Source: Roseicella frigidaeris
Lineage (GTDB): Bacteria; Pseudomonadota; Alphaproteobacteria; Acetobacterales; Acetobacteraceae
Reading direction: 5' to 3'
Assembly (NCBI RefSeq): GCF_003258945.1
Contig: NZ_QLIX01000003.1
Location: forward strand, 62,001-126,000
Length of the DNA: 64,000 bases
In this document: piece by piece, positions 16,761-25,276 of the stretch
Layout of the letters: each line of letters starts with the position of its first letter
Numbering within the stretch: position 1 is the first letter of the stretch
The notes under the pieces: model-generated
Told to the model about the DNA's origin: nothing
The model's input: only the letters and a program-made list of their open reading frames with translations
The model's database searches: none
Position numbers and translations under genes: made by a program

Positions 16761-19037
16761 CTAGAGTACGCTCTCGATGCGGATCGGCAGCTCCCGCACC
16801 CGCTTGCCGGTGGCATGGAACACCGCATTGGCGATGGCGGCGTTGGTGCCGACATTGCCCAGCTCGCCGAGCCCCTTGATGCCGAGCGGGTTGGCGGTGC
16901 GCTCCTCCTCCTCGACGAAGAGCACCTCCACCTGCGGCACGTCGGCATTCACCGGGATCAGGTATTCAGCGATGTTGTCGTTGACGTAGCGCGCGGTGCG
17001 GCGGTCGATCTCGGTCGCCTCGTGCAGCGCGCTGCCGATGCCCCAGATCAGCCCGCCCATGAGCTGGCTGCGCGCCGTCCGCGGATTGACGATGCGCCCG
17101 GCGGCGAAGGCGCCGAGGATGCGCGGCACCCGGAGCTCGGCGGTGCGGCTGTGCACCCGCACCTCGACGAACTCGGCGCCGAAGGCGGCCATGACATGCT
17201 GCTTGCCCTCGAGCCCGCCGCCGAGCGCCTGCTTGCCCTGGTAGAGCTTCTTCAGCGAGTCCGGCGGCAGCCCCTCCGGGATGTTCTCGGCATAGACCTC
17301 GATGGCGCCGTTGGCGGCCCGGGCCATCGCCGCGGCGAGCGGCTCGGCGGCGCCGTCCGGGGCGCGCAGCGCGCCGTCCAGGAGGCGCAGCGTCGCCGGG
17401 TCGCGGCCCTGCAGCGGCCCCTCCGTCGCCGCCGCGGCCAGGCGCGCGCGGATCTGCTCGCAGGCCTGCATCACCACGGTGCAAACGCTCGCCGTGACGT
17501 TGGAGCCGCCCGAGACCGGCGCCGGCGGCAGGTCGCTGTCGCCCATCTCCACCAGCACCTTGCCGAGCGGCAGGCCGAGCCCCTCGGCGGCCGCCTGGGC
17601 GACCACGGTGTAGGTGCCGGTGCCGATCTCGTGCGCCGCCGTCTGCACCCGCGCCCGGCCGTCCGGCGTCAGCGTCACCCGCGCCGTCGCGGCGCCGAGA
17701 TGGGTCGGGTAGATGGTCGTGGCGCAGCCCCAGCCGACCAGCCAGTCGCCCTCGCGCATGCTGCGCGGCGCCGGGTTGCGCTCCGCCCAGCCGAAGGCGG
17801 CCGCTCCCCTGTCGAAGCAGGGCATCAGGCTGCGGCTGGTCCAGGGCAGGCCCTTGATCGGCTCCCGCATGGTGTCGTTGCGCCGGCGCAGCTCGATCGG
17901 GTCGAGGCCGGCGGCATGCGCCAGCTCGTCCATCGCGCTCTCGAGGGCGAACATGTAGGGCAGCTCGGGCGGCGAGCGCATGAAGCCCGGCGTGTTGCGG
18001 TCGGCATGCAGCAGGCTGACCCGGGTGCGGATGTTCGGGCAGGCATAGATCCGGCTCGTCGTCTGCGTGCCCGCCACCTTGTAGGGGTCGGGGCGCGAGG
18101 TGACCTCGGTGCCCTCATGCACCAGCGCCACCAGCCGCCCGTCCGTGTCGGCGCCGAGCTTGACGTGCTGGCGCGTCTCGGCGCGGTAGCTGGCGATGGT
18201 GAAGCCCTGGTCGCGGGTGGCGACCAGCTTCACCGGCCGGTTCAGCCGCCGCGCCGCGACGGCGATGAGGGCGGTGCGCTGGGTGAGCGAGCCGCGGGAG
18301 CCGAAGGCGCCGCCGATATAGGGGCTCTCCACCCGCACCATCGCCGGGTCGAGGCCGAGCTGCGCCGCCAGGCCGTTCTTCAGCCCATGGACATACTGGC
18401 TGCCCTCGAAGACGGTGAGGCGCCCGTCCTCCCATTGCGCGGTGGTGGTGAAGAGCTCGATCGGGTTGTGGTGCTGCGTCGGCGTGGCGTAGTCGGCGGC
18501 GACGCGGATCGCGGCGCCGGCGAAGGCGGCATCGGCATCGCCGACTCCCGGATCCTCGAAGCTGCCGCCCGAGGCCTCCCGCGCCGAGACCAGCTCCGCC
18601 CCCTCGCTGCCGAAGCCGGCGGCGGGCGTCTCCTCCGCATAGTCGATGCGCAGCCGGTAGGCGGCCTCGCGCGCCTGCTCCAGCCCCTCGGCCAGCACGA
18701 TGGCGACGATCTCGCCGTCATGCCGCACGCGGTCGTCCTGCAGCGGCCGGATGGTCGAGCCGGCATAGCCGCCGCCGGCGAAGAAGCCGGCATCGCCGAC
18801 CTCGCCGCGCATGCTGCGATGGGTGAGGATGTCGAGCACCCCGGGCACGGCGCGCGCCGCCGCCTCGTCGATCGCGGCGATGCGGCCGCGGGCGATGGCG
18901 CTGGTGACGAGCCAGGCCCAGGCCGGGTTCGGCACCGCCATGTCGGAGGCGTAATGCGCCGCGCCGGTGACCTTGGCGCGGCCGTCGACGCGCACCGGGG
19001 ACTGGCCGATGCGGCCGCTCATGCTTCCATCGGGCAT
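16761..19037 (-). CDS. Molybdopterin-binding subunit of xanthine/aldehyde oxidoreductase (PaoC-like)
   Basis: 758 residues, the length of PaoC/YagR. Key blocks are VESPYIGGAFGSRG (Moco contact), ELFTTTAQWEDG, and near the C terminus GLGELGNVGTNAAIANA, with the probable catalytic Glu725. It should carry the Mo-cofactor active site of a periplasmic aldehyde or purine hydroxylase, with electrons passing to the FAD and 2Fe-2S subunits encoded immediately upstream. It has no signal peptide of its own; export would be by the partner's Tat signal. Last gene of the three-gene unit, it starts 3 bases after the FAD subunit ends. A PaoD-like maturation factor is not in the window. Confidence 0.92.
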   Translation of the reverse strand: MPDGSMSGRIGQSPVRVDGRAKVTGAAHYASDMAVPNPAWAWLVTSAIARGRIAAIDEAAARAVPGVLDILTHRSMRGEVGDAGFFAGGGYAGSTIRPLQDDRVRHDGEIVAIVLAEGLEQAREAAYRLRIDYAEETPAAGFGSEGAELVSAREASGGSFEDPGVGDADAAFAGAAIRVAADYATPTQHHNPIELFTTTAQWEDGRLTVFEGSQYVHGLKNGLAAQLGLDPAMVRVESPYIGGAFGSRGSLTQRTALIAVAARRLNRPVKLVATRDQGFTIASYRAETRQHVKLGADTDGRLVALVHEGTEVTSRPDPYKVAGTQTTSRIYACPNIRTRVSLLHADRNTPGFMRSPPELPYMFALESAMDELAHAAGLDPIELRRRNDTMREPIKGLPWTSRSLMPCFDRGAAAFGWAERNPAPRSMREGDWLVGWGCATTIYPTHLGAATARVTLTPDGRARVQTAAHEIGTGTYTVVAQAAAEGLGLPLGKVLVEMGDSDLPPAPVSGGSNVTASVCTVVMQACEQIRARLAAAATEGPLQGRDPATLRLLDGALRAPDGAAEPLAAAMARAANGAIEVYAENIPEGLPPDSLKKLYQGKQALGGGLEGKQHVMAAFGAEFVEVRVHSRTAELRVPRILGAFAAGRIVNPRTARSQLMGGLIWGIGSALHEATEIDRRTARYVNDNIAEYLIPVNADVPQVEVLFVEEEERTANPLGIKGLGELGNVGTNAAIANAVFHATGKRVRELPIRIESVL

Positions 19038-19040
19038 CGC

Positions 19041-20057
19041 TCAGATCTCCATCCGCGCCGCCTCGAGCAGCGCCCGCACCAGGGTGCGGCGGCCGAGCTC
19101 GGGCTTGTGGTCGTTGTCGCCATGCGTCCTGGCCTCGCGGAAGGCGGCCGCGGCGGCGCGCTCGGCGCCCGCCTCGTCCAGCACCTGGCCAGCCAGCGCC
19201 GCCTCGGCCTCCCGCGCCCGCCAGGGGATGGTGGCGACGCCGCCGAGGGCGATCCGCGCCTCCCGCACCCGGTCGCCATCGAGGTCGAGCGCGACGGCGG
19301 CGGAGGCGGCGGCGAAGGCGTAGCTCTCGCGGTCGCGCACCTTCACGTAGCGCGAGCGCCGCGCCCAGGGCCCGGCCGGCACCAGGAAGCCGGCGATGAT
19401 CTCGCCCGGCCGCAGCACCGTCTCCTCGTCCGGCCGGTCGCCCGGCAGGCGGTGCAGCCCGGCGAAGGGCAGGCGGCGGGCGCCCTGCGGCCCCTCGATC
19501 TCCACCACGGCATCGAGCGCGACGAGCGCCTGGGCGAAGTCGCCGGGATAGGTGGCGATGCAGTGGTCGCTGGTGCCGAGCACGGCGTGCTGCCGGTTGC
19601 AGCCGCCGAGCGCGGCGCAGCCGGAGCCCGGGTTGCGCTTGTTGCAGGCGGCGTGGCTGACATCGCGGAAATAGCTGCAGCGGGTGCGCTGCAGCACGTT
19701 GCCGCCGAGGCTCGCCATGTTGCGGAGCTGGGCGCTGGCGGCGAGCGCCAGGCTCTCGGCGATCACCGGATAGTCGCGCCGCACCCCGGCATCGTCGGCC
19801 ACCTGCGCCATGCGGGCCAGCGCGCCGAGGCGGAGCCCCGCCGGCTCGGCCGCGACGCCGCCGAAGCGCCCGGCAAGGGCGTTGATGTCGACCACGCGCT
19901 CGGGCCGCAGCACGTCGAGCTTCATCAGGTCGAGCAGGGTGGTGCCGCCGGCGAGCAGCATCGCCGGCACCGTCTCGGCCCGGCTGCTGGCGGAGAGGGC
20001 CACCACGCGCTGCGCCGCCGCCAGGTCGGGCGCCCGCTCGAAGGCGAAGGGCCGCAT
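19041..20057 (-). CDS. FAD-binding subunit of molybdenum hydroxylase (PaoB-like)
   Basis: 338 residues. It begins MRPFAFERAPDLAAAQ and has AGGTTLLDLMKLDVLRPE, the FAD pyrophosphate-binding block of CO dehydrogenase M-type subunits. A cluster of four cysteines (about residues 128-150, RTRCSYF...ACNKRNPGSGCAAL) matches the extra 4Fe-4S site reported for PaoB, so this is the PaoB type rather than plain XdhB. It mediates electron transfer between the 2Fe-2S and Mo subunits. Its start overlaps the upstream stop (ATGA, 20055-20060). The frame is open far upstream, but that part is antisense to the 2Fe-2S gene. Confidence 0.9.
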   Translation of the reverse strand: MRPFAFERAPDLAAAQRVVALSASSRAETVPAMLLAGGTTLLDLMKLDVLRPERVVDINALAGRFGGVAAEPAGLRLGALARMAQVADDAGVRRDYPVIAESLALAASAQLRNMASLGGNVLQRTRCSYFRDVSHAACNKRNPGSGCAALGGCNRQHAVLGTSDHCIATYPGDFAQALVALDAVVEIEGPQGARRLPFAGLHRLPGDRPDEETVLRPGEIIAGFLVPAGPWARRSRYVKVRDRESYAFAAASAAVALDLDGDRVREARIALGGVATIPWRAREAEAALAGQVLDEAGAERAAAAAFREARTHGDNDHKPELGRRTLVRALLEAARMEI

Positions 20058-20650
20058 CAGGCGCGCTCCATCCGCGGCTTCGCCTGCTCGATGGCGGCGA
20101 CGATGTTCGGATAGGCGGCGCAGCGGCAGAGATTGCCGCTCATGTATTCGCGGATGTCCTCGGGTCGCTCGGCATGGCCCTCGCGCACGCAGCCGATGGC
20201 CGAGAGGATCTGCCCCGGCGTGCAGTAGCCGCACTGGAAGGCGTCCTGCTCGAGGAAGGCCTGCTGCATCGGGTGCAACGCGCCGTCCGGTCCGGCCAAG
20301 CCCTCGATGGTGGTGATCTCGCGCCCCTCGGCCGTGGCCGCCAGGGTGAGGCAGGAGAGCACGCGATGGCCGTCGATCAGCACGGTGCAGGCGCCGCACT
20401 GCCCCTGGTCGCAGCCCTTCTTGGCGCCGATGAGGGCGAGATGCTCGCGCAGCGCATCCAGCAGCGTGACGCGGGGGGCGAGCGTCAGCGGATGCGCCTT
20501 GCCGTTGATGCGGAGAGTGAGCGTCATGTCGGGCCTCTGCTGCGGCGGCACGGCCGCCTGGGTCGGGCCGGAGGGAAGCGGGAGCGCGGCCGTGGCGGCG
20601 CCCGCGCCGAGCAGGCCGCGACGGCCGAGGTCGCGGTTCGGCGGTGTCAT
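20057..20650 (-). CDS. 2Fe-2S subunit of molybdenum hydroxylase with Tat signal (PaoA-like)
   Basis: 197 residues. The N terminus NRDLGRRGLLGAGAATAALP is a twin-arginine signal, so the folded heterotrimer is exported to the periplasm. The plant-type 2Fe-2S domain has GCDQGQCGACTV; the C-terminal four-helix domain has CGYCTPGQI and NLCRC for the second cluster. First gene of the paoABC-like unit. The periplasmic PaoABC complex of E. coli oxidises aromatic aldehydes; the exact substrate here is unknown. Confidence 0.92.
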   Translation of the reverse strand: MTPPNRDLGRRGLLGAGAATAALPLPSGPTQAAVPPQQRPDMTLTLRINGKAHPLTLAPRVTLLDALREHLALIGAKKGCDQGQCGACTVLIDGHRVLSCLTLAATAEGREITTIEGLAGPDGALHPMQQAFLEQDAFQCGYCTPGQILSAIGCVREGHAERPEDIREYMSGNLCRCAAYPNIVAAIEQAKPRMERA

Positions 20651-20822
20651 GCGATGCTCCGGCGATGTCGGTAGGCGTGGATGGCAACAGCCGAGGCAGG
20701 GCGCGGTTCCGCGCCCCCGCCGATCGGCCGGCGCGCGCCGCTGCCGGCGGCGGCAAGGCTTGCGCGGGCGACGGCGTTCGGGGCGCCGCTATCGCCGCGA
20801 CGCGGTTTCGCGGGGCGCCCTC

Positions 20823-20962
20823 ATACGAACGGCCGTTGCTGGTGATCCATCACCGGCCCCTCAGTCGCCGGGCGGTTTGCTCCGCAAACCTTGGCTTCGC
20901 GGCATAAGCCGCGGCGCCCGTTCGGGCGCTCGGCATGAATGGTCCATTCATGCCGTTCGTAT
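20823..20962 (-). repeat. Dispersed repeat family B, copy 1, with terminal inverted repeats
   Basis: A 140-bp element bounded by ATACGAACGGC (20823-20833) and GCCGTTCGTAT (20952-20962), an 11-bp perfect inverted repeat. Inside are further perfect palindromes: GGTGATCCATCACC, GGTTTGC/GCAAACC, GCGCCCG/CGGGCGC and CATGAATGG/CCATTCATG. The reverse strand of 20826-20934 matches 55770-55868. The element reaches the first base of the ABC transporter stop codon. It lies in the 311-base gap 20651-20961, which otherwise holds nothing clear. Confidence 0.75.
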
Positions 20963-22770
20963 CAGCCCGTCCCGGTGCCGAATTGCAGCGCGGCGAGGCG
21001 GGCATAGAGGCCGCCCTCGCGCACCAGCGCCGCATGCGTGCCGCTGGCGACGATCCGCCCCCGGTCGAGCACCAGGATGCGGTCGGCGCGGCGCACCGTC
21101 GCCAGCCGGTGCGCCACCACCAGCACCGTGCGGCCGCGGGCGGCCACCGCCAGCGCCTGCTGCACGAGCTGCTCGGATTCCGCATCCAGCGCGCTCGTCG
21201 CCTCGTCGAGCAGCAGCGCCGCCGGGTCGCGCAGGATGGCGCGGGCGATGGCCAGGCGTTGCCGCTGCCCGCCCGAGAGCATCACCCCCTTGGCGCCGAG
21301 GAAGCTGGCGAAGCCCTGCGGCAGCGCGTCGAGGAAGCCCTCGGCCGCGGCGGCCCGCGCCGCCGCCCGCACCGCCGCCTCGCTCGCGCCCGGGCGGCCG
21401 ATGCGGATGTTCTCCCATGCATCGGCGGAGAAGATGACGGGGTCCTGCGGCACCAGCCCGAGCCGCGCCCGCAGCGCCGCCGGATCGACCCGGGCGATGT
21501 CGACGCCATCGAAGGTGATGCGCCCCTGCTGCGGGTCGTAGAAGCGCAGCAGCAATTCCAGCACCGTCGTCTTGCCGGCGCCGGAGGGGCCGACCAGCGC
21601 CACCGTCTCGCCCGGCGCGACGGCGAAGGAGATGTCGTGCAGCGAGGGCAGATCGGGCCGCGCCGGATAGGCGAAGGTCACGCCCTCGAAGGCGATGCGC
21701 CCGCGCGGCGGGCCCGGCAGCAGGAGCGGCGCCGGCGGCGCGGCGATGGTGGGCCGCACCGCCAGCAGGTCGAGCACCCGCCCGGCGGCGCCGGCGGCGC
21801 GCTGCACCTCGCCCCAGACCTCGCTGAGCGAGGCGCCGGCGCTGGCCAGCAGCACGGCGTAGAGCACGAAGGCCGAGAGCTCGCCCGGCGTCATCCGCCC
21901 GGCGATCACGTCCCGCCCGCCGATCCACAGGCCGAAGACCACGGCGCCGAAGCCGAGCAGGATGACGACCAGGTTGAACAGCGAGCGGCTGCCGATCCGC
22001 CGCATGGCGGCGGCGACCGAGCGCTCCACCCGCCCGGCGAAGCGAGCGCGCGCCTCCGGCTCGAAGGTGAAGGCCTGCACGGTGCGCAGCCCCGCCAGCA
22101 CCTCCTCCGCCTGGTCGCCGAGATCGGCGATGCGGTCCTGCGCGGCACGGGATAGGCGCTTCTCGCGCCGGCCGAACAGCACCATCGGCCCCAGCACCAG
22201 CGGCAGCACCAGCGCCACCACGCCGGCGAGCTTCGGGCTGATCACCAGCAGCATGCCGAAGGCGCCGAACCCGGTCATCAGGTTGCGCAGCCCGAGCGAG
22301 ACGGCCGAGCCGATGAGCGATTGCAGCAGCGTCACGTCGGCGACGAGGCGCGAGAGGATGTCGCCGGTGCGCGCCGTCTCGAACCAGGCGGGCGAGAGGC
22401 CGAGCACATGGTCGAAGACCTCGCGCCGGAGGTCGCCCGCCACCCGCTCGCCGAGCCAGGAGACCAGCCAGTAGCGGGTGGCGCTGGTCAGCGCGAAGCC
22501 GGTGACGACGCCGAGCAGGAGCAGCGTCGTGCGGTCGAGCGCCGCGGCGTCGCCGGCGGCGAAGCCGCGATCGACGAGCTGGCGCACGCCCTGGCCGATG
22601 CCGAGCACCAGGGCGGAGGCCAGCACCAGGAAGAGGCCGGCCAGCGCCACCCGCCCGCGATAGGGCCGGAGATAGGGCAGCAGCCGGCGCAGCGTGGCCA
22701 GTCGCGCGGGCCTGCCGCGCCCTCCGCTTGCCTCCGCCACGCCATCCCCCCGCCTGCCGGCGGCGATCAT
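20962..22770 (-). CDS. ABC exporter, fused membrane and ATPase domains (MsbA/LapB type)
   Basis: 602 residues from ATG 22770, which gives a normal half-transporter length; the frame is open further but overlaps the divergent dioxygenase gene. The N-terminal six-helix ABC_membrane domain spans about 25-310. The ATPase has Walker A GPSGAGKTT, signature [16 protein letters not shown], Walker B ALLLDEATSALD and H-loop VVAHRLATV. It would act as a homodimer exporting a lipid, peptide or drug; the substrate cannot be read from sequence. The stop is the last base of repeat B copy 1. A divergent promoter region of about 140 bases is shared with the dioxygenase. Confidence 0.92.
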   Translation of the reverse strand: MIAAGRRGDGVAEASGGRGRPARLATLRRLLPYLRPYRGRVALAGLFLVLASALVLGIGQGVRQLVDRGFAAGDAAALDRTTLLLLGVVTGFALTSATRYWLVSWLGERVAGDLRREVFDHVLGLSPAWFETARTGDILSRLVADVTLLQSLIGSAVSLGLRNLMTGFGAFGMLLVISPKLAGVVALVLPLVLGPMVLFGRREKRLSRAAQDRIADLGDQAEEVLAGLRTVQAFTFEPEARARFAGRVERSVAAAMRRIGSRSLFNLVVILLGFGAVVFGLWIGGRDVIAGRMTPGELSAFVLYAVLLASAGASLSEVWGEVQRAAGAAGRVLDLLAVRPTIAAPPAPLLLPGPPRGRIAFEGVTFAYPARPDLPSLHDISFAVAPGETVALVGPSGAGKTTVLELLLRFYDPQQGRITFDGVDIARVDPAALRARLGLVPQDPVIFSADAWENIRIGRPGASEAAVRAAARAAAAEGFLDALPQGFASFLGAKGVMLSGGQRQRLAIARAILRDPAALLLDEATSALDAESEQLVQQALAVAARGRTVLVVAHRLATVRRADRILVLDRGRIVASGTHAALVREGGLYARLAALQFGTGTG

Positions 22771-22912
22771 GCCGGCGCGGCGCGGCGCCGGTCCAGGCCC
22801 GGCCCCGGCATCGCCTCGGCATCGACCCGGCCATGCTGCGGCGCAAGAGCCCGGTTGGCGCCCGGCGCAACCCTGCCTAGGCTTCCCGTCCGTGCTGTCA
22901 CGGAGCCCGATC

Positions 22913-23911
22913 ATGGCCGACGAAATCCCGATCCTCGACCTCGCCCCGCTGCGGGAGGGCAGGCCGGGCGCCCTCGAGGCGCTCGGCGCCCAGCTTCGCC
23001 GCGCCTTCACCGAGGTGGGCTTCTACTTCGTGCGCAACACCGGCGTGCCGGAGGCGCTGGTCGAGGCCGCCTTCGCCGCCGCGGCCCGCTTCCACGCCCA
23101 GCCGCTGGAGGCGAAGCTCGCCCTCCCCTTCAACGAGCACAACCAGGGCTACCTGCCCTTCCGCGGCAACACCACGCGGATGAACGCGGTCGAGGGCGTC
23201 AAGAAGCCGAACGCCAACGAGGCGGTCTTCTTCAAGCGCGAGCTGCCGCCGGACCATCCGGACGTGCTGGCCGGCCGGCGCTTCCGCGGGGTGAACCGCT
23301 GGCCGGCGGCGCTGCCCGGCTTCCGCGAGGTGGCGCTCGACTACGCCGCGGCGATGGAGGGGCTGGGCCGGCGGCTGGTGCCGATCTACGCCGCCGCGCT
23401 CGGCCTGCCGCATGACTGGTTCGACGACAAGTTCCGCGAGCCGATGTTCACCCTGCGCATGACCCACTACCCGCAGCAGGCGCCGACCGCGGCGGCGGAC
23501 GAATGGGGCCTCGCGCCGCATGCCGACACCTCCTTCATGACCATCCTGGCGCAGAACCGGGTGCCGGGCCTGTCGCTCCGCCTGCCGGACGGCCGCTGGA
23601 TCGACGCGCCGGCGCCGGCGGGCGCCTTCCTCGTCAATGGCGGCATGATGCTGCGGCGCTGGACCAACCACGTCTTCCTCGCCACGCCGCACCGCGTCAC
23701 CAACCGCTCCGGGCAGGAGCGCTACGCCATCCCCTTCTTCATGGATTGCGACTACGACGCGGAGATGGCCCCCATCCCCACCTGTGTGACGCCGGACAAC
23801 CCGCCGCGCTACCCGCCCTTCACCTATGGGCAGTTCATGACCGAGTATTCGGGGGCGAATTACGACCAGCGCGGCGGCGCCGCCGCCGGGGTGGCGCTGC
23901 AGGGCGCCTGA
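22913..23911 (+). CDS. 2-oxoglutarate/Fe(II) dioxygenase, isopenicillin N synthase family
   Basis: 332 residues. The facial triad is His203 and Asp205 (PHADTSF) with His260 (TPHRVTN). Arg270 would bind 2-oxoglutarate, but the usual R-x-S serine is Ala272 (RYAIPFF). The DIOX_N domain (PILDLAPL) leads. Members hydroxylate or desaturate small molecules; substrate unknown. ATG 22913 follows a possible promoter, TTGGCG (22855) and TAGGCT (22878) with 17 bases between, which is weak evidence. A strong hairpin follows the stop. It is divergent from the ABC exporter. Confidence 0.88.
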   Translation: MADEIPILDLAPLREGRPGALEALGAQLRRAFTEVGFYFVRNTGVPEALVEAAFAAAARFHAQPLEAKLALPFNEHNQGYLPFRGNTTRMNAVEGVKKPNANEAVFFKRELPPDHPDVLAGRRFRGVNRWPAALPGFREVALDYAAAMEGLGRRLVPIYAAALGLPHDWFDDKFREPMFTLRMTHYPQQAPTAAADEWGLAPHADTSFMTILAQNRVPGLSLRLPDGRWIDAPAPAGAFLVNGGMMLRRWTNHVFLATPHRVTNRSGQERYAIPFFMDCDYDAEMAPIPTCVTPDNPPRYPPFTYGQFMTEYSGANYDQRGGAAAGVALQGA

Positions 23912-23949
23912 TGCCGGCGGCGGGCGGCGCGCCTCACGCCGCCGGCATC
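23910..23949 (+). terminator. Hairpin at the end of the dioxygenase gene
   Basis: GATGCCGGCGGCG (23910-23922) pairs perfectly with CGCCGCCGGCATC (23937-23949), a 13-bp stem overlapping the stop codon. AAGAAA follows rather than a T tract. It probably terminates or protects the dioxygenase mRNA. Confidence 0.55.
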
Positions 23950-23952
23950 AAG

Positions 23953-24084
23953 AAACCAGAAGCCTGGGGCGGGCCATCCTGCTTGGATGGCCCCCATGAC
24001 GCGGTCCCCGGGCCTCGGCGCAGGGCGGCCGCTGGCAGGGCCCCAACCGGGCCAGGTTGGGGCCCTGTCACAACCTTCTGGTTT
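23953..24084. repeat. 132-bp inverted-repeat element with two internal hairpins (MITE or structured RNA)
   Basis: Outer arms AAACCAGAAG (23953-23962) and CTTCTGGTTT (24075-24084) are perfect 10-bp inverted repeats. Inside lie GGGCCATCC/GGATGGCCC (23971-23993; 9 bp, 5-base loop) and CAGGGCCCCAACC/GGTTGGGGCCCTG (24036-24067; 13 bp, 6-base loop). Together they fold into a closing stem plus two arms, a three-way junction. It lies upstream of the DctP-type gene (start 24152). Either a miniature mobile element or a structured leader RNA; I see no second copy in the window. Confidence 0.6.
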
Positions 24085-24151
24085 ATGTGGGGCAAGCGTG
24101 ATACTCCATCGCGTCATGGCGTTATGCCTTCCGGCACGGGGACGCGAACGG

Positions 24152-25270
24152 ATGACGGAGCTGCCTGCCGATTGCCCGCCATCGCCGCGCCGCCGCGCGC
24201 GGCGCCTGGCCCCTGCCCGTCGCCTGCGACGGGCGGCCGCCCTGCTGCTCGGCCTCGGCCTGCTCGGCGGCCTGCCGGCGGCGGCGGAGGACCCGCCGAT
24301 CCGCATCAAGGTGGTGGGCGGCCTCGCCTCGGTCAGCCAGTATGTCCGCTACGAGGAGCCCTTCTGGACCGAGCGCCTGCCCGGTCTCACCAATGGCCGC
24401 GTGCAGGCGGAGATCGCGCCCTTCGACCGCAGCGGCATCCGCGGCCAGGAGATGCTGCAGCTCATCCGGCTCGGCGTGGTGCCCTTCGGCACCGTGCTGC
24501 TCGCCCTCGCCGCGGCGGACGAGCCGGAGCTGAACGCCCTCGACCTGCCGATGCTCAACCCGGACATCGCCACGCTGCGGCAGACCGAGCGGCTCTGGCG
24601 GCCGCGGCTGGAGCAGCTGCTGCGCGAGCGCTACGGGGTCCGGCTGCTCGCCATCTACACCTACCCGGCGCAGGTGATGTTCTGCCAGAAGCCCTTCGGC
24701 GGCCTCAGCGACCTGGCCGGGCGGCGCGTGCGCGTCTCCTCGGTCGGCCAGTCGGAGCTGATGGAGGCGCTCGGCGCCACGCCGGTCGTCACCCCCTTCG
24801 CCTCGATCGTCCCCTCGATCCGCACCGGCATCGTGCACTGCGCCATCACCGGCACCCTCTCGGGCAACGCCATCGGCCTGCAGGAGGTGACGACGCATGT
24901 CTCGCGCACGGCCATCAGCTGGGGCACCTCGATCTTCGCCGCCAACGAGCGCGCCTGGATGGCCCTGCCCGAGGCGGCGCGCGAGGCCATCCAGCAGGGG
25001 CTCGCCGGCTTGCAGCAGGAGATCTGGGAGGGCGCGGCGCAGGAGACCGAGGAGGGGCTGCTCTGCAATGCCGGCCGGCCGGGCTGCATCGCCGGCACCC
25101 GCGGCCAGATGACGGTGGTCGAGGACCGTCCCGACGAGCAGCGGCGCCGCCTGCAATGGATCACCGACACCGTGCTGCCCGCCTGGGTGCAGCGCTGCGG
25201 CGCCGACTGCGCCGAGACCTGGAACAGCATCATGGGCAAGGCCCGCGGCGTCTATGCGAGAGTGGACTGA
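24152..25270 (+). CDS. TRAP-type DctP-family periplasmic binding protein
   Basis: 372 residues. After a basic N terminus, RRAAALLLGLGLLGGLPAAAE is the signal peptide. The mature protein shows the DctP fold with FCQKPFGGLSDLAGRRVRV, and VTPFASIVPSIRTGIVHCA as the conserved ligand-arm segment. Four cysteines near the C terminus (LLCNAGRPGCIAG, RCGADCAE) may form disulfides. No DctQ or DctM membrane gene is nearby; the next gene, 6 bases on, is a hybrid histidine kinase. The most likely role is therefore ligand sensing for the kinase rather than transport. ATG 24152 gives a normal signal peptide. Confidence 0.87.
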   Translation: MTELPADCPPSPRRRARRLAPARRLRRAAALLLGLGLLGGLPAAAEDPPIRIKVVGGLASVSQYVRYEEPFWTERLPGLTNGRVQAEIAPFDRSGIRGQEMLQLIRLGVVPFGTVLLALAAADEPELNALDLPMLNPDIATLRQTERLWRPRLEQLLRERYGVRLLAIYTYPAQVMFCQKPFGGLSDLAGRRVRVSSVGQSELMEALGATPVVTPFASIVPSIRTGIVHCAITGTLSGNAIGLQEVTTHVSRTAISWGTSIFAANERAWMALPEAAREAIQQGLAGLQQEIWEGAAQETEEGLLCNAGRPGCIAGTRGQMTVVEDRPDEQRRRLQWITDTVLPAWVQRCGADCAETWNSIMGKARGVYARVD

Positions 25271-25276
25271 TCCCGC

